From Prorocentrum cordatum (taxonomy: Eukaryota > Sar > Dinophyceae > Prorocentrales > Prorocentraceae), in contig CAUYUJ010015027.1 of NCBI GenBank assembly GCA_963575745.1, forward strand, positions 288,796 to 352,795: a DNA stretch of 64,000 nt, written 5' to 3'. How positions within the stretch are numbered: the stretch's first letter is position 1; each line of letters begins with the position of its first letter. Below are positions 1 to 9,669 of the stretch, one piece after another. The translations under genes and the position numbers were made by a program. The notes beneath the pieces were generated by a model, which made no database searches, was not told the DNA's origin, and worked only from the letters and a program-made list of their open reading frames with translations.

Positions 1-30
1 ACGGCGAATCACCGCCGCCCCCTGCCTTTG

Positions 31-258
31 TGGAAGCGCCTATGTGGCCGACAGCTGGGCTAGAGCCTGGCCAAGCTAGCGGGCCAGTTGTTCCCCGAGT
101 CGGTTTCGAGAGCCTACGAGGAACGCGTGGGGGAGCAAGAGGTTTGAAAGCGCTCATGTGTCCGAGCGTTTGGCAAGAGCTCTGCCAAGCTGTCGGACCA
201 CGTGTTCTCCCAACCGTTGTGGAAACCCTTCGGGGAACATTTCTGGGAAGATGGCGGG
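31..258. repeat. Two-copy tandem repeat, about 115 bp
   Basis: Two diverged head-to-tail copies begin at about 31 and 146. Both run from GAAGCGC(C)TATGTG-like sequence through a CCAAGCT block to a GGGGAAC-like end. Copies differ at many positions, so the duplication is old. No protein is recognised in it. Confidence 0.6.
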
Positions 259-262
259 GAAG

Positions 263-350
263 AAGAGGAGGAGTAGGAGGAGGAGAAGGAAGAAGGAGGA
301 GGAGGAGGAGGAGAAGGAGGTGGAACAGAAGGATGAGGAGATGAGGAGAA
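263..350. repeat. GGA/AGA-rich purine microsatellite
   Basis: Interrupted GGA and GAA triplets on the + strand. Open frames through it encode only Arg/Glu/Gly runs and are not believed to be genes. Confidence 0.85.
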
Positions 351-351
351 G

Positions 352-735
352 GAGTCTTGGGCGTCTTGGAGGCCTCGTGGGCCGTCTTGGGTGCCTCTTA
401 GGGCCGTCTTTGGCCTCTTGGGCGATCTTTGGGGGCACTTGGGCCGTCTCGGGCCGTCGGAAGGCAGAGAAAAAGCAAATGCCACAATCCTTCAAAAACT
501 CACGGGAAATGATTTTGGCCTTTCGGGGCCTTCCTGGAGGCCCTCTTGGAGGCCTCTTGGGCCGTCTTGGAAGCCTCTGGGGGGCCCTTGGGCCGTCTTG
601 GGCCGTCTTGGACCCTCTTGGGCCGTCTTGGAGGCCATCTTGGACCATCTTGGGCGAACTTGGAGGCCATCCTGGGCCATCTTGGCCGTCTTGGAGGCCA
701 TCTTGGGCCAACTTGGGGCAACAAAGGTATTGACG
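352..735. repeat. Degenerate G/T-rich repeat (CTTGGGCCGTCTTGGAGGCC type)
   Basis: Built from imperfect 10-13 base units alternating GGCCGTCTTGG with AGGCCTCTTGG. It is interrupted at about 455-530 by a non-repetitive island (GAGAAAAAGC..., CTTCAAAAAC, GATTTTGGCC). The same array-plus-island plan recurs at 868, 7524, 15230, 28260, 55610 and 58430. Confidence 0.8.
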
Positions 736-867
736 GATGCGTTTTGAGATCCTCTCCGAGACCTCGGCGGGACGGGCCGAAGCCCCAGGAGGAGGAGTTC
801 TTTTGGAACCGAAATCGTCTAGCACGCCAGGCACCCCTGCGATGAATCGACAGGGGGCGGCGGATCA

Positions 868-1445
868 AAGGGCCTTCGGCCCACCCCGCCACCGTGCCTG
901 CGTTGTGGGCCACAGGCCTCTAAGATGTTCGTTGGGATGTCATGGGGGGCCTCTCGGGGGCCTCGTGGAGGTAAATTTGTAGCCTCTTGGGGGCCGTTTG
1001 GGCCGTTTGGGGGATTGGGAGCGTTTTGGGGACCTCTTGGGGGCCTCTTGGGGCCTTCTGGGGGCACTCAGAGGCGGAAGGCTAGAACTTTCGATTGGTG
1101 TTCCCCTTCTTGAGCCCTTCTTGTAGCCGTCTTGGAGCCCTTTTGGGCCGTCTTGGGCACCTCTTGGGCCGCCTTGGGGCTCTGCTAGGCCGTCTTTGGG
1201 GGCCCTTAGGGGGCCTCTTGGGGCGTCTTGGAGCAGCGGGAAGACGAAAAAGCGAAAGCGCTCAACACATGGAAAAACCACAGGACAATCAATGAGTTTG
1301 GCATCATGGGATGCCTCTTGGGCCTCTCTTCGGGCGTCCGGAAGGCTTCCTTAGGCCGTCTCGGGCCATCTCGGGCGGCTTGGAGTGCTCGCTCGGCGAT
1401 TCGAAGCCCCCTGGAGGGCCTCCTGGACCACCTTTGGCTCCTCAC
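868..1445. repeat. Dispersed G/T-rich repeat, copy near 0.9 kb
   Basis: Starts at GGGCCTTCGGCCCACCCCGC, which reappears as GGGTCTTCGGCCCATCCCGC at 7525. It continues through ATTCGTTGGGAT-like and CCTCTCGGGGGCCTC blocks into the CTTGGGCCGTC array. An island near 1225-1310 (GACGAAAAAGCGAAAGCG) replaces the array briefly. ORFs on either strand here are shadows of the repeat. Confidence 0.75.
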
Positions 1446-1711
1446 GCGATAACGCCCAAGACACTCCGGCAATTGCAGGTCCAGGCTCTCGAAAGGAGTC
1501 CCCAGGATTGTGGGCTGAGGCTCAGGGAATTGAGCAAGGAACCCGAGGACATTCCAACTCGTGCCCGAGGGCACGGTGGCGGATGACGCTGCCTTTTCGC
1601 ACTCGGCATAACTGCCTTAAAGCATACAGGTCCTTTTCAAAACGGAGCGCTCCCCTGGCGGGCCCATGATGTGATCGCATTTCGAAATGGCGCCTCTGTT
1701 GTGGAAAATGA

Positions 1712-1810
1712 AGGCCTGTTTGGACTCGCGGGGCAGGGATGCGGGACGAGAGGGTGTCAGGGCCTGTTTGGACTCGTGGAGAGGGGATTTGGGACGAGAG
1801 GGTCTCTTGA
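1712..1810. repeat. Two-copy 48-bp tandem repeat
   Basis: GGCCTGTTTGGACTCG begins each copy (about 1714 and 1762) and GGGACGAGAGGGT ends each. Confidence 0.7.
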
Positions 1811-2050
1811 AGCATCGTTGCTGCATTCTGGGTTTACTTGGGTCCCCCGCCGTCCCTTCGCTCCCTCTTCATCCTGCGGCTGCTCTTGTTCCTGGTGCTG
1901 CTCCTCACCAGTCCCTCCTCCTCCTTCTGCTCCTCCCTGCTCCCCACTCCCGTGTGGGGGAGGGAGGGGTGGAGAACAGGAAGGAGAGGCTGGCTGCGTA
2001 ATGGGAGGCGGAGGCGGAGGCGGATGCAGCGGCACGCCTCGACTGACCAG

Positions 2051-2233
2051 GTGGGCCTCGGGGGCATCGGCTCCGAGGAGCAGGTGGCGGTCCTGAACGC
2101 CTGCGAGCAGGCGGCGAGGTCGCCGCAGCAGATCACGTGCGCTGCCAGCCAGGGCGTCGAGCAGGACAGCTCGACCCCGCTCGCAGACATCAAGACGGGC
2201 GTGACGCTCTACACGTTCGCGCGCGGCCCTCAG
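2051..2233 (+). CDS. Candidate internal exon, unknown protein
   Basis: A 61-codon open stretch starts after a GACTGACCAG acceptor and could end at CCTCAG followed by GCAGCG, a GC-type donor (dinoflagellates often use GC donors). Third codon positions are almost all G or C, unlike the flanking triplet repeats, which argues for real coding. The peptide begins VGLGGIGSEEQVAVLNACEQ and is mixed, charged and non-repetitive; no domain is recognised. Phase is 0 at both ends, so it could join the EF-hand-like exon at 9325, which also starts in phase 0; that link is inference. The exon could begin earlier, after the AG at 2030. Confidence 0.45.
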
Positions 2234-2276
2234 GCAGCGGCCGCGGCCGCCGGCCCTCCAGTGATGGGCCAGTCTT

Positions 2277-2400
2277 CCACCACCGCCACCACCACCACCA
2301 CCACCACCACCACCACCACCACCACCACCACCACCACCACCACCACCACCATAAGGTGCAGGGGTTCTCCTCCTCCTCCTCCTCCTCCTCCTCCTCCCCC
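2277..2400. repeat. (CAC)n microsatellite followed by (TCC)n
   Basis: About 24 near-perfect CAC triplets at 2280-2352, a short spacer, then TCC triplets to about 2400. It could read as His or Thr runs, but the neighbouring exon candidate ends before it. Confidence 0.9.
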
Positions 2401-3476
2401 TTCTCCCCGTGGTGGAAAACAGGCCCATCATCCAGGCCCCGGGGGGCCCAGCCGAGTGCTGCAGAAGTTGGCTCTGGTGACGGCGGTGCGGCCGCGGCGT
2501 GGCCCGGCCTGCTCGCCAGGAGACCGCTCGTCCGGAGTCCCGCGCTCGCCCGGAGGTGCCCGCTCACCCAGATGTGCCCGCTCGCCCCGGAGACGGCTCG
2601 CCCGGACGACCGCTCGCCCGGAAGCGAGGGGGCCTCCTGGGGACGGCCGCGATGCAGCTCAGGTGCGATCGTGGGATGTGGGGATGGGGAGAACTAGCAT
2701 CTGAGGGTGATGCGGATATGGGGATGATTGATGTTACGGGCAGGAGTTCGAGGCAATGGGAAGTTGGGATGTGGTTGAGGATGAGCAAGAGGGAGGGTGA
2801 GGAATATGAGTGGACTGCGATGGTGTGCGTTGGGAGGCTCTTGGGAGGCTCCTTGGGGAGCTAGCCTTAGGCGGAGACCCAGCTGCTCACTATCGTAGGG
2901 TCGAGCAGCTCGCTGTACTGACAGGTCTGCGATGCCTCCCTGCGGCCTCCGATGGGGCCGTGCGGAGAAGAGAGTTGTTCTTGCGAGGTGGCCTGCTCGC
3001 TGGCGACTGATTTTAATGGCTGCGGCCAGGCGCTGATAAGATGCACTTGCTCCCCAGAGACGACCGGTGGGATCCAGCAGTCTGCCCGACAGGACGTTTG
3101 AGGGCAGCTCGGGCGGACGGCGTGGCCAGGACAGAAGGAGGATGCGGGCGCGGGTGGAGAAGGGGTAATGGGGGAGGAAGCAGGGGATGACGCTGGGGAG
3201 GGTGAAGAGGAGGGAGGAGCGAGGAGGGGCGAAGGAATAGGAAGTAGGAGGTGGAGAATCAAGAAGGGAGAGCAGGGCTGTCGAGGAAGCAGGCGGGCTG
3301 ATGGGGGATGGGAGGTGGCAGGAGTGAGAAGGGAGGGAGGGAGGGAGCGATGGAGGGAAGGATGCTCCGGGGAGCAAGGGGAGTCACACGTGAGCACGGA
3401 GGGCCGATCCTTCTTGGAGGAGGGAGGCGGGAGGATCGAGGAGGGGGTGTGCGACCCGGCTTCCCAAATTAGGCCG

Positions 3477-3597
3477 GAGTGGATGGGGTCAGAGGATCGC
3501 GCCGCACCGCAGGGCAGCGGGGATTCGGCGCGATTTGGAGTCCGTTTTTCTCCGCCCTGGCGTCGCGGTGCGACCACCCGACCCCATCTACTCCTAA
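3477..3597. mobile_element. Inverted-repeat element family G, copy 1 (short)
   Basis: Left end reads GGAGTGGATGGGGTCAGAGG and the right end read in reverse gives GGAGTAGATGGGGTCG. Left interior ATCGCGCCGCA matches larger copies at 25404 and 44236. No ORF, so non-autonomous (MITE-like). An A-family element begins 1-3 bases beyond its right end. Confidence 0.6.
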
Positions 3598-3738
3598 GTC
3601 GGGCCTGTCCCTCTACAGGAGGAGTATTCAAAAATAGTCCAGAAACTAGTCTGAGGTATTTTTGAGCATGTTTGGAATATTGTTTGACTATTTCTTATTT
3701 TTCGTCCAGAATTCCTCTGTAGGGGGGACAGGCCCGAC
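3598..3738 (+). mobile_element. MITE-like inverted-repeat element family A, copy 1
   Basis: Begins GTCGGGCCTGTCCCTCTACA and ends with the inverted counterpart (TGTAGGGGGGACAGGCCCGA plus C). The centre is A+T-rich with no ORF. Flanks read CTAA on both sides, a possible 4-bp target duplication. Five more copies lie in the window. Confidence 0.8.
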
Positions 3739-3920
3739 CTAAATCTATTCTGGCTCCAGTTGGGAGGCCTCCCCACACCTCCAGAAACACGTCCGAAGCT
3801 TTGACCCTCCCTCCTCCTCCCGAGGAGCCGGAGGCCAGGAGCCACGCGCCGCGCTCGTGGGGCAGGCAGCGGGGGTCAGCGTTGATGGGCCTCCGCTGAT
3901 CCCCTCCGATCCCCCCTTGG

Positions 3921-4029
3921 GGGGCCACATGCGAACCCTACCCCTGCCCCCCACGATTTCGAACGAAGTGAACCCCACCCTCCCCCTCCGAAATCGTGGG
4001 GGGCAGGGGTAGGGTTCGCATGTGGCCCC
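3921..4029. repeat. Perfect 41-bp inverted repeat with 27-base loop (family H)
   Basis: The arm at 3921-3961 starts GGGGCCACATGCGAACCCTA and is the exact reverse complement of 3989-4029. The loop holds GAAGTGAACCCCACCC. A related, altered copy lies at 15429-15543. Confidence 0.9.
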
Positions 4030-4785
4030 CTACCCTGGCCGACCCGGGTTTGGGATGCATGAGCCGGAGGCTCTCTTCCGCCCTCCGCTGGCCCGGGTTC
4101 GGGGACCAGTTCGTGTGCGGACTCGGTTCGGGGCATGGCCTCGGGCAAGCTGCAATCCAGGGCTCGGCAATATGCAGCTGGAGCAGACGAAGAATGGAGA
4201 ACGCTTCGACCCCCTGAAGCAGCTCTTTCGGGTGCGCCACTGTCCTGGCTCATCAAAGTCCCTGTTTACGGGACCCCGAGGGTCATGGGCTGGCCAGGGT
4301 AAGCGCGTCCCCAAGCCTCGGAGGTTGATCGAAGCCCCCCCCCCCTTCCAAGCCCTCTTGCGGTTCTCGAGAGGGCGCTGCGGCCGCAGTTCTTGCGGGC
4401 CTGCGCCCGCTGGGTCAGGTCCTGGGTCATTTTTGCCGAAGGGGTTGATGTGCACCCCCGAACAAGTTTCATGAGTCGCATCGCACCTCATCCCGGCGTC
4501 GATGTCAAGGTTCCCCTCAGTGTCTCAGGGCCCATCCCGAAGATTGTCATCGCCTTGGACTTGTCAGTCTTGGGGATGCAGTCGGCAAGTGCACAAGAAA
4601 TTGGCTTTGCTCCATGTTCCCCACAGGAGTCTCGGATCCCCAGATGGCCCCTGTGACCCGCAGGAGCGCGTGAGTTTTTCGGAAGTTTGAAGGCCGATCC
4701 CCAAAGCGCCCTGGAGTACTGATCGTGAAAATTCTTACTGTTCGTGCCTACTTCAAGGAACTGATCCCTACACCGAAGTAAAAAC
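4030..4785. other. No gene recognised
   Basis: Mostly unique sequence with overlapping short ORFs on both strands and no consistent codon bias or domain. I see no repeat or RNA here. Confidence 0.5.
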
Positions 4786-4905
4786 GGCAGAACCTTTCGG
4801 AGATCCGCGCGGATCTCTTGGATCGGCGTTCGGGCCCCCCTGGCGGCGCGTCCGGCCGGCACCGCACCTGGCGCGCTCCGCGCGCCAGGGAGGAGGACGT
4901 GGTTC
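4786..4905. mobile_element. GC-rich inverted-repeat element family C, copy 1
   Basis: Carries TTTCGGAGATCCGCGCGGAT, then CTCTTGGATCGGCG, and later CTGGCGCGCTCCGCGCGCCA. The same order of blocks occurs at 6009 (inverted), 24975, 44733, 47358 and 62155. No ORF of its own. Confidence 0.6.
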
Positions 4906-4954
4906 CAGCGCCGATTCAAGAAACCCGCCTCCGAGTTCCAAGGCCCCCTCCTCC

Positions 4955-5112
4955 TCGTCCTCATCCCGCTCCTCCTCCTCCTCCTCCCCCCCCTCCTCCT
5001 CCCCCTCCTCCTCCCCCTCCTCCTCCTCCTCCCCTCCTCCTCCCCCTCCTCCTCCTCCTCCTCCTCCTCCCTCTCCCCCTCCTCCTCCTCCCCCTCCGCC
5101 TCCTCCTCCTTC
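4955..5112. repeat. (TCC)n pyrimidine microsatellite
   Basis: Interrupted TCC triplets on the + strand, a purine tract on the - strand. Confidence 0.9.
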
Positions 5113-5174
5113 TCCTCCCCCCGTGCCGCTCCTCCTGCCCGAGCTGCAGCAGGCACCACACGCGAGAGAGCTGC

Positions 5175-5318
5175 ATGGTCGAAGTCGCTCCGGGGCTCGC
5201 GCGCCTGGCCGCTGCCGGGCCCGCGGGCGCCGTCCGCCGCCGCCGCCCGAGGTGCGTCCTGGTGCCGGCCCTGCGCCGGGCGCTCCACGCGCTGCGTGCG
5301 GAGACCGGGCGCCCCCCC
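5175..5318 (+). CDS. Candidate coding island, unknown
   Basis: From the ATG at 5175, about 48 codons with strong G/C third positions give MVEVAPGLARLAAAGPAGAV followed by an Arg-rich segment and VPALRRALHALRAETGR, a likely amphipathic helix. A possible acceptor (GAGCTGCAG) lies upstream near 5146; no clear donor precedes the poly-C and GGA tracts. The minus strand is also open here, so strand is uncertain. It may be an exon between those at 2051 and 9325, or of another gene. Confidence 0.3.
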
Positions 5319-5364
5319 CCATGCCAGGCGGGTGCGGGCGTGTCGCGGGGAGGGGGGCGGTCAA

Positions 5365-5530
5365 CGGAGGAGGGAGGAGGAGGAGGAGGAGGAGGAGGAG
5401 GAGGAGGAGGAGGCGGAAGTGGAGGAGGAGGAGGACGAGGACGAGGAGGAGGAGGAGGAGGAGGAGGAAGTGGAGGAGGAGGAGGAGGAGGAGGAGGAGG
5501 AAGTGGAGGAGGAGGAGGAGGAATAATAAT
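5365..5530. repeat. (GGA)n microsatellite
   Basis: GGA triplets with occasional AGTGGA and CGAGGA interruptions. Reads as Gly, Glu or Arg runs depending on frame. Confidence 0.9.
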
Positions 5531-5768
5531 AATAATAAGCATAATACTTATAGTCATAATAATAATAACGGTTATGATAATAAGAATAATAAAAATCACA
5601 ATGCTAATCTTTAATAATAATAATAAGAAGAAGAAGAAGAGAAGCATAATAATACGAATGCTAACATTAATAACACTAATAATGTAGTAATAATCATAAC
5701 AATAAGAAGAACAATAATAATACTAATAATAAGAATAAGAAGAAGAGGAGGAGGAGGAGGAGGAGGAG
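5521..5768. repeat. AAT/ATA-rich triplet island turning into (AGG)n
   Basis: Unusually A+T-rich for this window. AATAAT triplets with interruptions run to about 5740, then AAGAAG and AGGAGG. It looks like a GGA tract that drifted by A/T substitutions. Confidence 0.8.
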
Positions 5769-5811
5769 GGCGGCAGGAGTCGGAGAAGAAACAACTGCCA
5801 AAACGTTCGGT

Positions 5812-5985
5812 AGGTTCGCGTCGTGTCGACCAGTGGCGACCCCGCCGCTGGCGTTCAACGTTACACGCCCCCACCGACCCAGAGTGGGTCCATGTTGAAT
5901 GAGCAGATGTTTCGGAGACGGCCGACTGTGCAAATGTTGAACGATCCCCGCGGTGTCAGGAACCAGCACCAGGGTCGCCGCGCCA
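5812..5985. repeat. Dispersed repeat family D, copy 1
   Basis: Begins GGTTCGCGTCGTGTCGAC, contains GCGTTCAACGTTACAC, and ends TTGAACGATCCCCGCGGTGT followed by CAGGAACCAGCACC. Similar blocks in the same order lie at 7118-7275, and parts recur at 16430-16500 and 16845. Confidence 0.5.
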
Positions 5986-6008
5986 CGGACCTACCGTGCA
6001 CACCTGGG

Positions 6009-6123
6009 GCGCCCTGCGCATTTTTCTTGGAGCGGCGCTGCCCCCCCCTCCGGCGCCTCTGGCGCTGCCCTTGGCGCGCTCCGCGCAGATCCAAGAAATC
6101 TGCGCGGATCGTCGAAAGTTTAG
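6009..6123. mobile_element. GC-rich element family C, copy 2 (inverted)
   Basis: Read on the - strand it gives ACTTTCGACGATCCGCGCAG, then TTTCTTGGATCTGCGCGG and GCGCGCCAAGGGCAGCGCCA, matching family C. GGCGCCTCTGGCGC lies centrally. Confidence 0.6.
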
Positions 6124-6900
6124 ATGGGTGCCGTTGGTTTTTTGTATCCTCTCACGGACGGGGGCCCTGCTGTAAGGGGTCCCTGGTGCCCCGAAGGTGC
6201 ACGAAGGGCGCACCCTTCTTCACCTCTTCGATTGTTGCCTCCCTTTCTGACGCAACGCCTGAGGGGGTCCTGCGAGCGGTCGCCACGAGGAAAGGGGGGG
6301 CCAGTCCGGGACAGCGCTAGGGGGTGATAGGCTCCAGGGGGGACAAAGTTTCGAGGTTCGGGGTTTGAGGTTATCGGATGTGTTCGTCGGTTCTCGGCGG
6401 TTTTGTAGACTCGGATGCTTTCCAGCGGCTGCGCCTCGCCGAGAGCGTTCCGGGGGGGTCCGCATCGTCCCGAACGGCCGCCGGCGGTCCGAGTTCTGAC
6501 CCGACGGCCACAAAGGGATAGGCCGTGGGGTGGAGGCATCGCCGCCGATAGGGGCCCGATAGCCCACCCTGGGGCCCACCCCGCCAAGGACCGCGCGGGC
6601 TTGCTGTCGAGGGCCTACCGCCGATCCATCGGCGATGTGTCACCGAGTCCAGGGCGACGTTTCCCCCCTTGAGCCTTGAGCCGCCGGTCCTCCCGTAACG
6701 TTCCCCCTCCTCCTGAGAAAGAGGGGTCCTGGAGGGTTGGGTGTCTGCTCTCGAGCTCCCACGGGCCCCAGGGTTGTCAAGAGACGACGCAGGAGGGCGT
6801 CCTGGTTCTAGGACAGGCCCCAGGGGTCCAGGGCCCGCTTTTCACTGGGCCCGTTTCGCTCATGGTTCACTGCGTGTGATTGGCTGCCGCGCTTCTCTCC
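6124..6900. other. No gene recognised
   Basis: Unique, GC-rich sequence. Overlapping ORFs on both strands show no domain and no clear coding bias. Confidence 0.5.
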
Positions 6901-6902
6901 TA

Positions 6903-6992
6903 CCCCCTCTCCTCTCTCTCTCTCTCCTGCTTTCCCTCCCCTCGCTCTTTCTCTCCCCCGTTTCTCTCCCCCTCTCTCTCCCCCTGCTACTG
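6903..6992. repeat. (CT)n-rich tract
   Basis: CTCTCT runs broken by CCC and TTT; interrupted pyrimidine microsatellite. Confidence 0.85.
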
Positions 6993-6993
6993 T

Positions 6994-7105
6994 TAGGAGC
7001 GTTTGCTTGGGGCGTCGATCCGCTGGTTGTGGCCCACCATGCTCAGGCACGACACGCTAAGCACGTCCCAGTCCCCAAGCGTCCACGTTGCGAGTTTTTC
7101 CCGGG
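6994..7105. repeat. Dispersed repeat family E, copy 1
   Basis: GAGCGTTTGCTTGG, GGCCCACCATGCTC, GGCACGACACGCTAA and CACGTCCCAGTCCC occur in this order. The same order is seen at 46943-47110 and, partly, at 57000-57170. Confidence 0.55.
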
Positions 7106-7523
7106 TCGGTGTACGGTCGGTTCGTGTCGTGTCGACGCGGCGGCGGTCTCAATGCGAGCGTTCAAGTTGTAACGCCGCCGGTGGCCCAGAATCGGCCGTC
7201 ATCGAACGATATCCCCCTATCGGGAAGCTACGTTCATTCGAGGCTGAACGATCCACGTGGTTTCAGCATGCGTACAGCGCCCAAGTCGTCACAACGCAAA
7301 GCTGTCGTACTTTGGCTCGTCCTCTTTCCTCCCTCCACCTTCTCCTCTTCCGCCTGTTTTCCATCCTCTCCCTCCTACCCTCCACTTCATTTGCCCCAGC
7401 AGACGGGGCGCATGGGACGGCATCAGACGGTCTCCCAGGCCCCAGCGCCATTCGAAAGAATCACGCCCGAGGTTTCGTTGCCCCAGAGCTCTTCGCTTTG
7501 TGTGTGTTTGTAGAAAGTATATA

Positions 7524-8530
7524 AGGGTCTTCGGCCCATCCCGCCACTGGGTTGTGGGTGTGAGGCTTTGTGGACATTCGTTGGGATCTCGTTCGAGGCC
7601 TCTCGGGGGCCTCTCGGAGCCAGATTTGATGCACCTGGGGAGCCGTTTTGGGGTTCCTGGGGGCCTCTTGGGGCGCTCTTGAGTGCTGGGCCTCCTCGGG
7701 CCCACTCGGGGCGGACGGGTCGAATTTTCGGTTCGTGGTCCTTCTCTGGGCCCCCTCTTTGGACCGTCTTGGGCGCCTCTTGGGGCCGTCTTGGGGCCGT
7801 CTCGAGCCGTCTCCCAGCCGTCTTGGGAGCCTCTTGGGCCGTCTTGGGGAGGGAGAGGAGGAGGAGGGGGAGAAGGAGGAGGAGGAGGAGGAGGAGGAGG
7901 AGGAGGAGGAGGGGAGGGAGGAGGAGAAGGAGGAGGAGGAGGAGGAGGAGGAGGGGGAGGAGGAGGAGGAGGAGGAGAGGAGGAGGAGGAGGAGGAGAGG
8001 AGGAGGAGGAGGAGGAGGAGGGAGGAGGAGGGAGAGGAGGAAGGAGGAGGAGGAGGAGGGGAGGAGGAGGAGAGGAGGAGGGAGGGGAGGAGGAGGAGGA
8101 GGAGGAGGAGGAGGGGGAGGAGCAGGAGGAGGAGGAGGAGGAAGGGGAGGAGGAGGAGGAGGAAGGAGGAGGAGGAGGAGGAGGAGGAGGAGGAGGAGGA
8201 GGAGGAGGAGGAGGAGGAGGAGGAGGAGGAGGAGGAGGAGGAGGTAGGAGTCTTGGACCGTCTTGGAGCGTCGGAGGCCGAATAGGCGAAATGGCCAACA
8301 ACCTCCTTCAACGAAAGGCAAATCCATGATTTTGGCCTCTGGTGACGTTCTTGGGAGGCTTCGAGGCCTCTTGGGCCTTCTTGGGAGCCTCTCAGGCCGT
8401 CTTGGGGCTATATCTTGGGCGTCCTGGAGCGATCGTCCGGCGACTCCGGGCCGTGTTGGACCGTCTTGGGGGCCTCTTTTGGCCCCTCTTGGGGCCATCT
8501 TGGGCCCGAACGAGTCACGCGAGAAGACGA
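7524..8530. repeat. Dispersed G/T-rich repeat with internal (GGA)n
   Basis: Opens with GGGTCTTCGGCCCATCCCGC like the copy at 868. It runs through CTTGGGCCGTC arrays, a 400-bp GGA tract (7848-8245), the island GGCCGAATAGGCGAAATGGC with GATTTTGGCC (8275-8338), then more array to about 8530. Long ORFs of 200-345 residues across it are Gly, Arg, Glu, Pro or Ser runs and are rejected as genes. Confidence 0.8.
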
Positions 8531-8813
8531 TCCAAGGCCCAGGGTGTACGCGGCATGCCCCATGAGAGTTGTGAATTCGGGGTCCGGGCCCCTTAAGAAC
8601 CCTGAGGGTCGAGGCTCAGGGGATAGGCACTGGACCTGAGACCGCGCCCACTCCGTGCCCCGAGGCACGTTGGCGGATTTGTTGCTCATCAATCCTCTCG
8701 CCTCTGCCCCTCCTCGCTGCCACCTTCTGAAGCCGTCTGCGTCCCCTCTCAACCGCCGCCTTCTCGCTTCCTCTTAGCTTCCTCTTCGTTTCTTCCTTGC
8801 TTTCCCTCCTTGG

Positions 8814-9085
8814 GCGCTGCCAGCTGCGCAACTGTCACCACTCATGTGAGCGCCTGGGAGGTCTGGCAGAGTGCGATCCTGCGCGGAGCCAAGCTATGAC
8901 TCGCCTCCCTGTGCGCTGCCTGCTGCGAAGCTGTTGGCACTCTCGGAAGATCCTGGGAGGTTCAGCGGAGTGCGGTCCCACGTGGGTCCAGGCTGTTGCT
9001 CGCCTCCCTGTGCGCTGCTAACCGCGCATTTGTCGACACGTTCGGGAGCTCCCGGAGAGAGCCAGCGGAGCAGGTCCGAACCATA
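8814..9085. repeat. Three-copy tandem repeat, about 98 bp
   Basis: Copies start with GCGCTGC at 8814, 8913 and 9012. Each carries an AACTGT-like block, a GGGAGGT-like block and a GCGGAG-type block. Strongly diverged. Confidence 0.6.
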
Positions 9086-9324
9086 AATGCCCATGGTCGG
9101 CCCCGCCGCTGTGCCAGCGCAGCAGCGCAGCCGGAAGGAGGTCAGGTTGAGCGTATGACCAGCTCCAAGTCGATGCCTCGTTTGAGCTGTCGTTGGCCCT
9201 CCTTGCCCTCAGCCTCGCCCTCCGCTGTCGACCTCATTCGTCTTCTTGTTCCCCTCTTGAAGGCATCTCTGGCCCTCTGCCGGAATCGCCGATCCTCGAT
9301 CCTCTCCCCGCCCTCCTCGGCCAG

Positions 9325-9446
9325 GAGCGGCTCGAGGACCTCTTCGACGACCGCGACGTGGACCACTCGGGCTCCCTGGCCATGGACGCCTGCTGCGACC
9401 TCGTGCGGGTCTTCGCGGGCTCCCGCGCGGACGCCGCGACCGTCAG
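9325..9446 (+). CDS. Candidate exon encoding an EF-hand-like segment
   Basis: A 122-nt exon fits between a pyrimidine-rich acceptor ending GGCCAG and a GTCAG|GT donor. It reads ERLEDLFDDRDV followed by the loop DVDHSGSLAMDA and a helix DACCDLVRVFAG. D, D, S, G and L fall at EF-hand loop positions 1, 3, 5, 6 and 8. Position 12, normally Glu, is Ala, so calcium binding may be weak or lost. Third codon positions are nearly all G/C. It starts in phase 0 and ends in phase 2. An exon at 29741 also resembles a helix-loop-helix, but the phases do not join directly, so at least one exon between them is missing if they belong together. EF-hand family membership is inferred from one motif only. Confidence 0.6.
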
Positions 9447-9453
9447 GTTCGGG

Positions 9454-9455
<2 letters not shown>

Positions 9456-9509
<54 letters not shown>

Positions 9510-9620
9510 CTGTTCCTCTTCCCCCTCGGAGGAGGAGTAGGAGAAGGAGGAGGAGGAGGAGGAGGAGGGGAGATGGAGGAGGAGGAGGAGGAGGAGAAGG
9601 AGGACAACGAGGAGCAGTAG
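9456..9620. repeat. (GTC)n microsatellite followed by GGA tract
   Basis: About 17 GTC triplets at 9458-9511, just inside the putative intron after the EF-hand exon, then GGAGGA runs to about 9618. Confidence 0.9.
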
Positions 9621-9669
9621 GGACGAGGAGTGCTCACGGGAGGGAACAGACCATATACAGTTGTGAGTG

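Noticed and set aside
7289-8498. Overlapping ORFs of 200-345 codons on both strands
   Set aside because: They read Arg, Glu, Gly, Ser, Pro or Leu runs through a GGA tract; composition is set by the triplet, not by protein selection.
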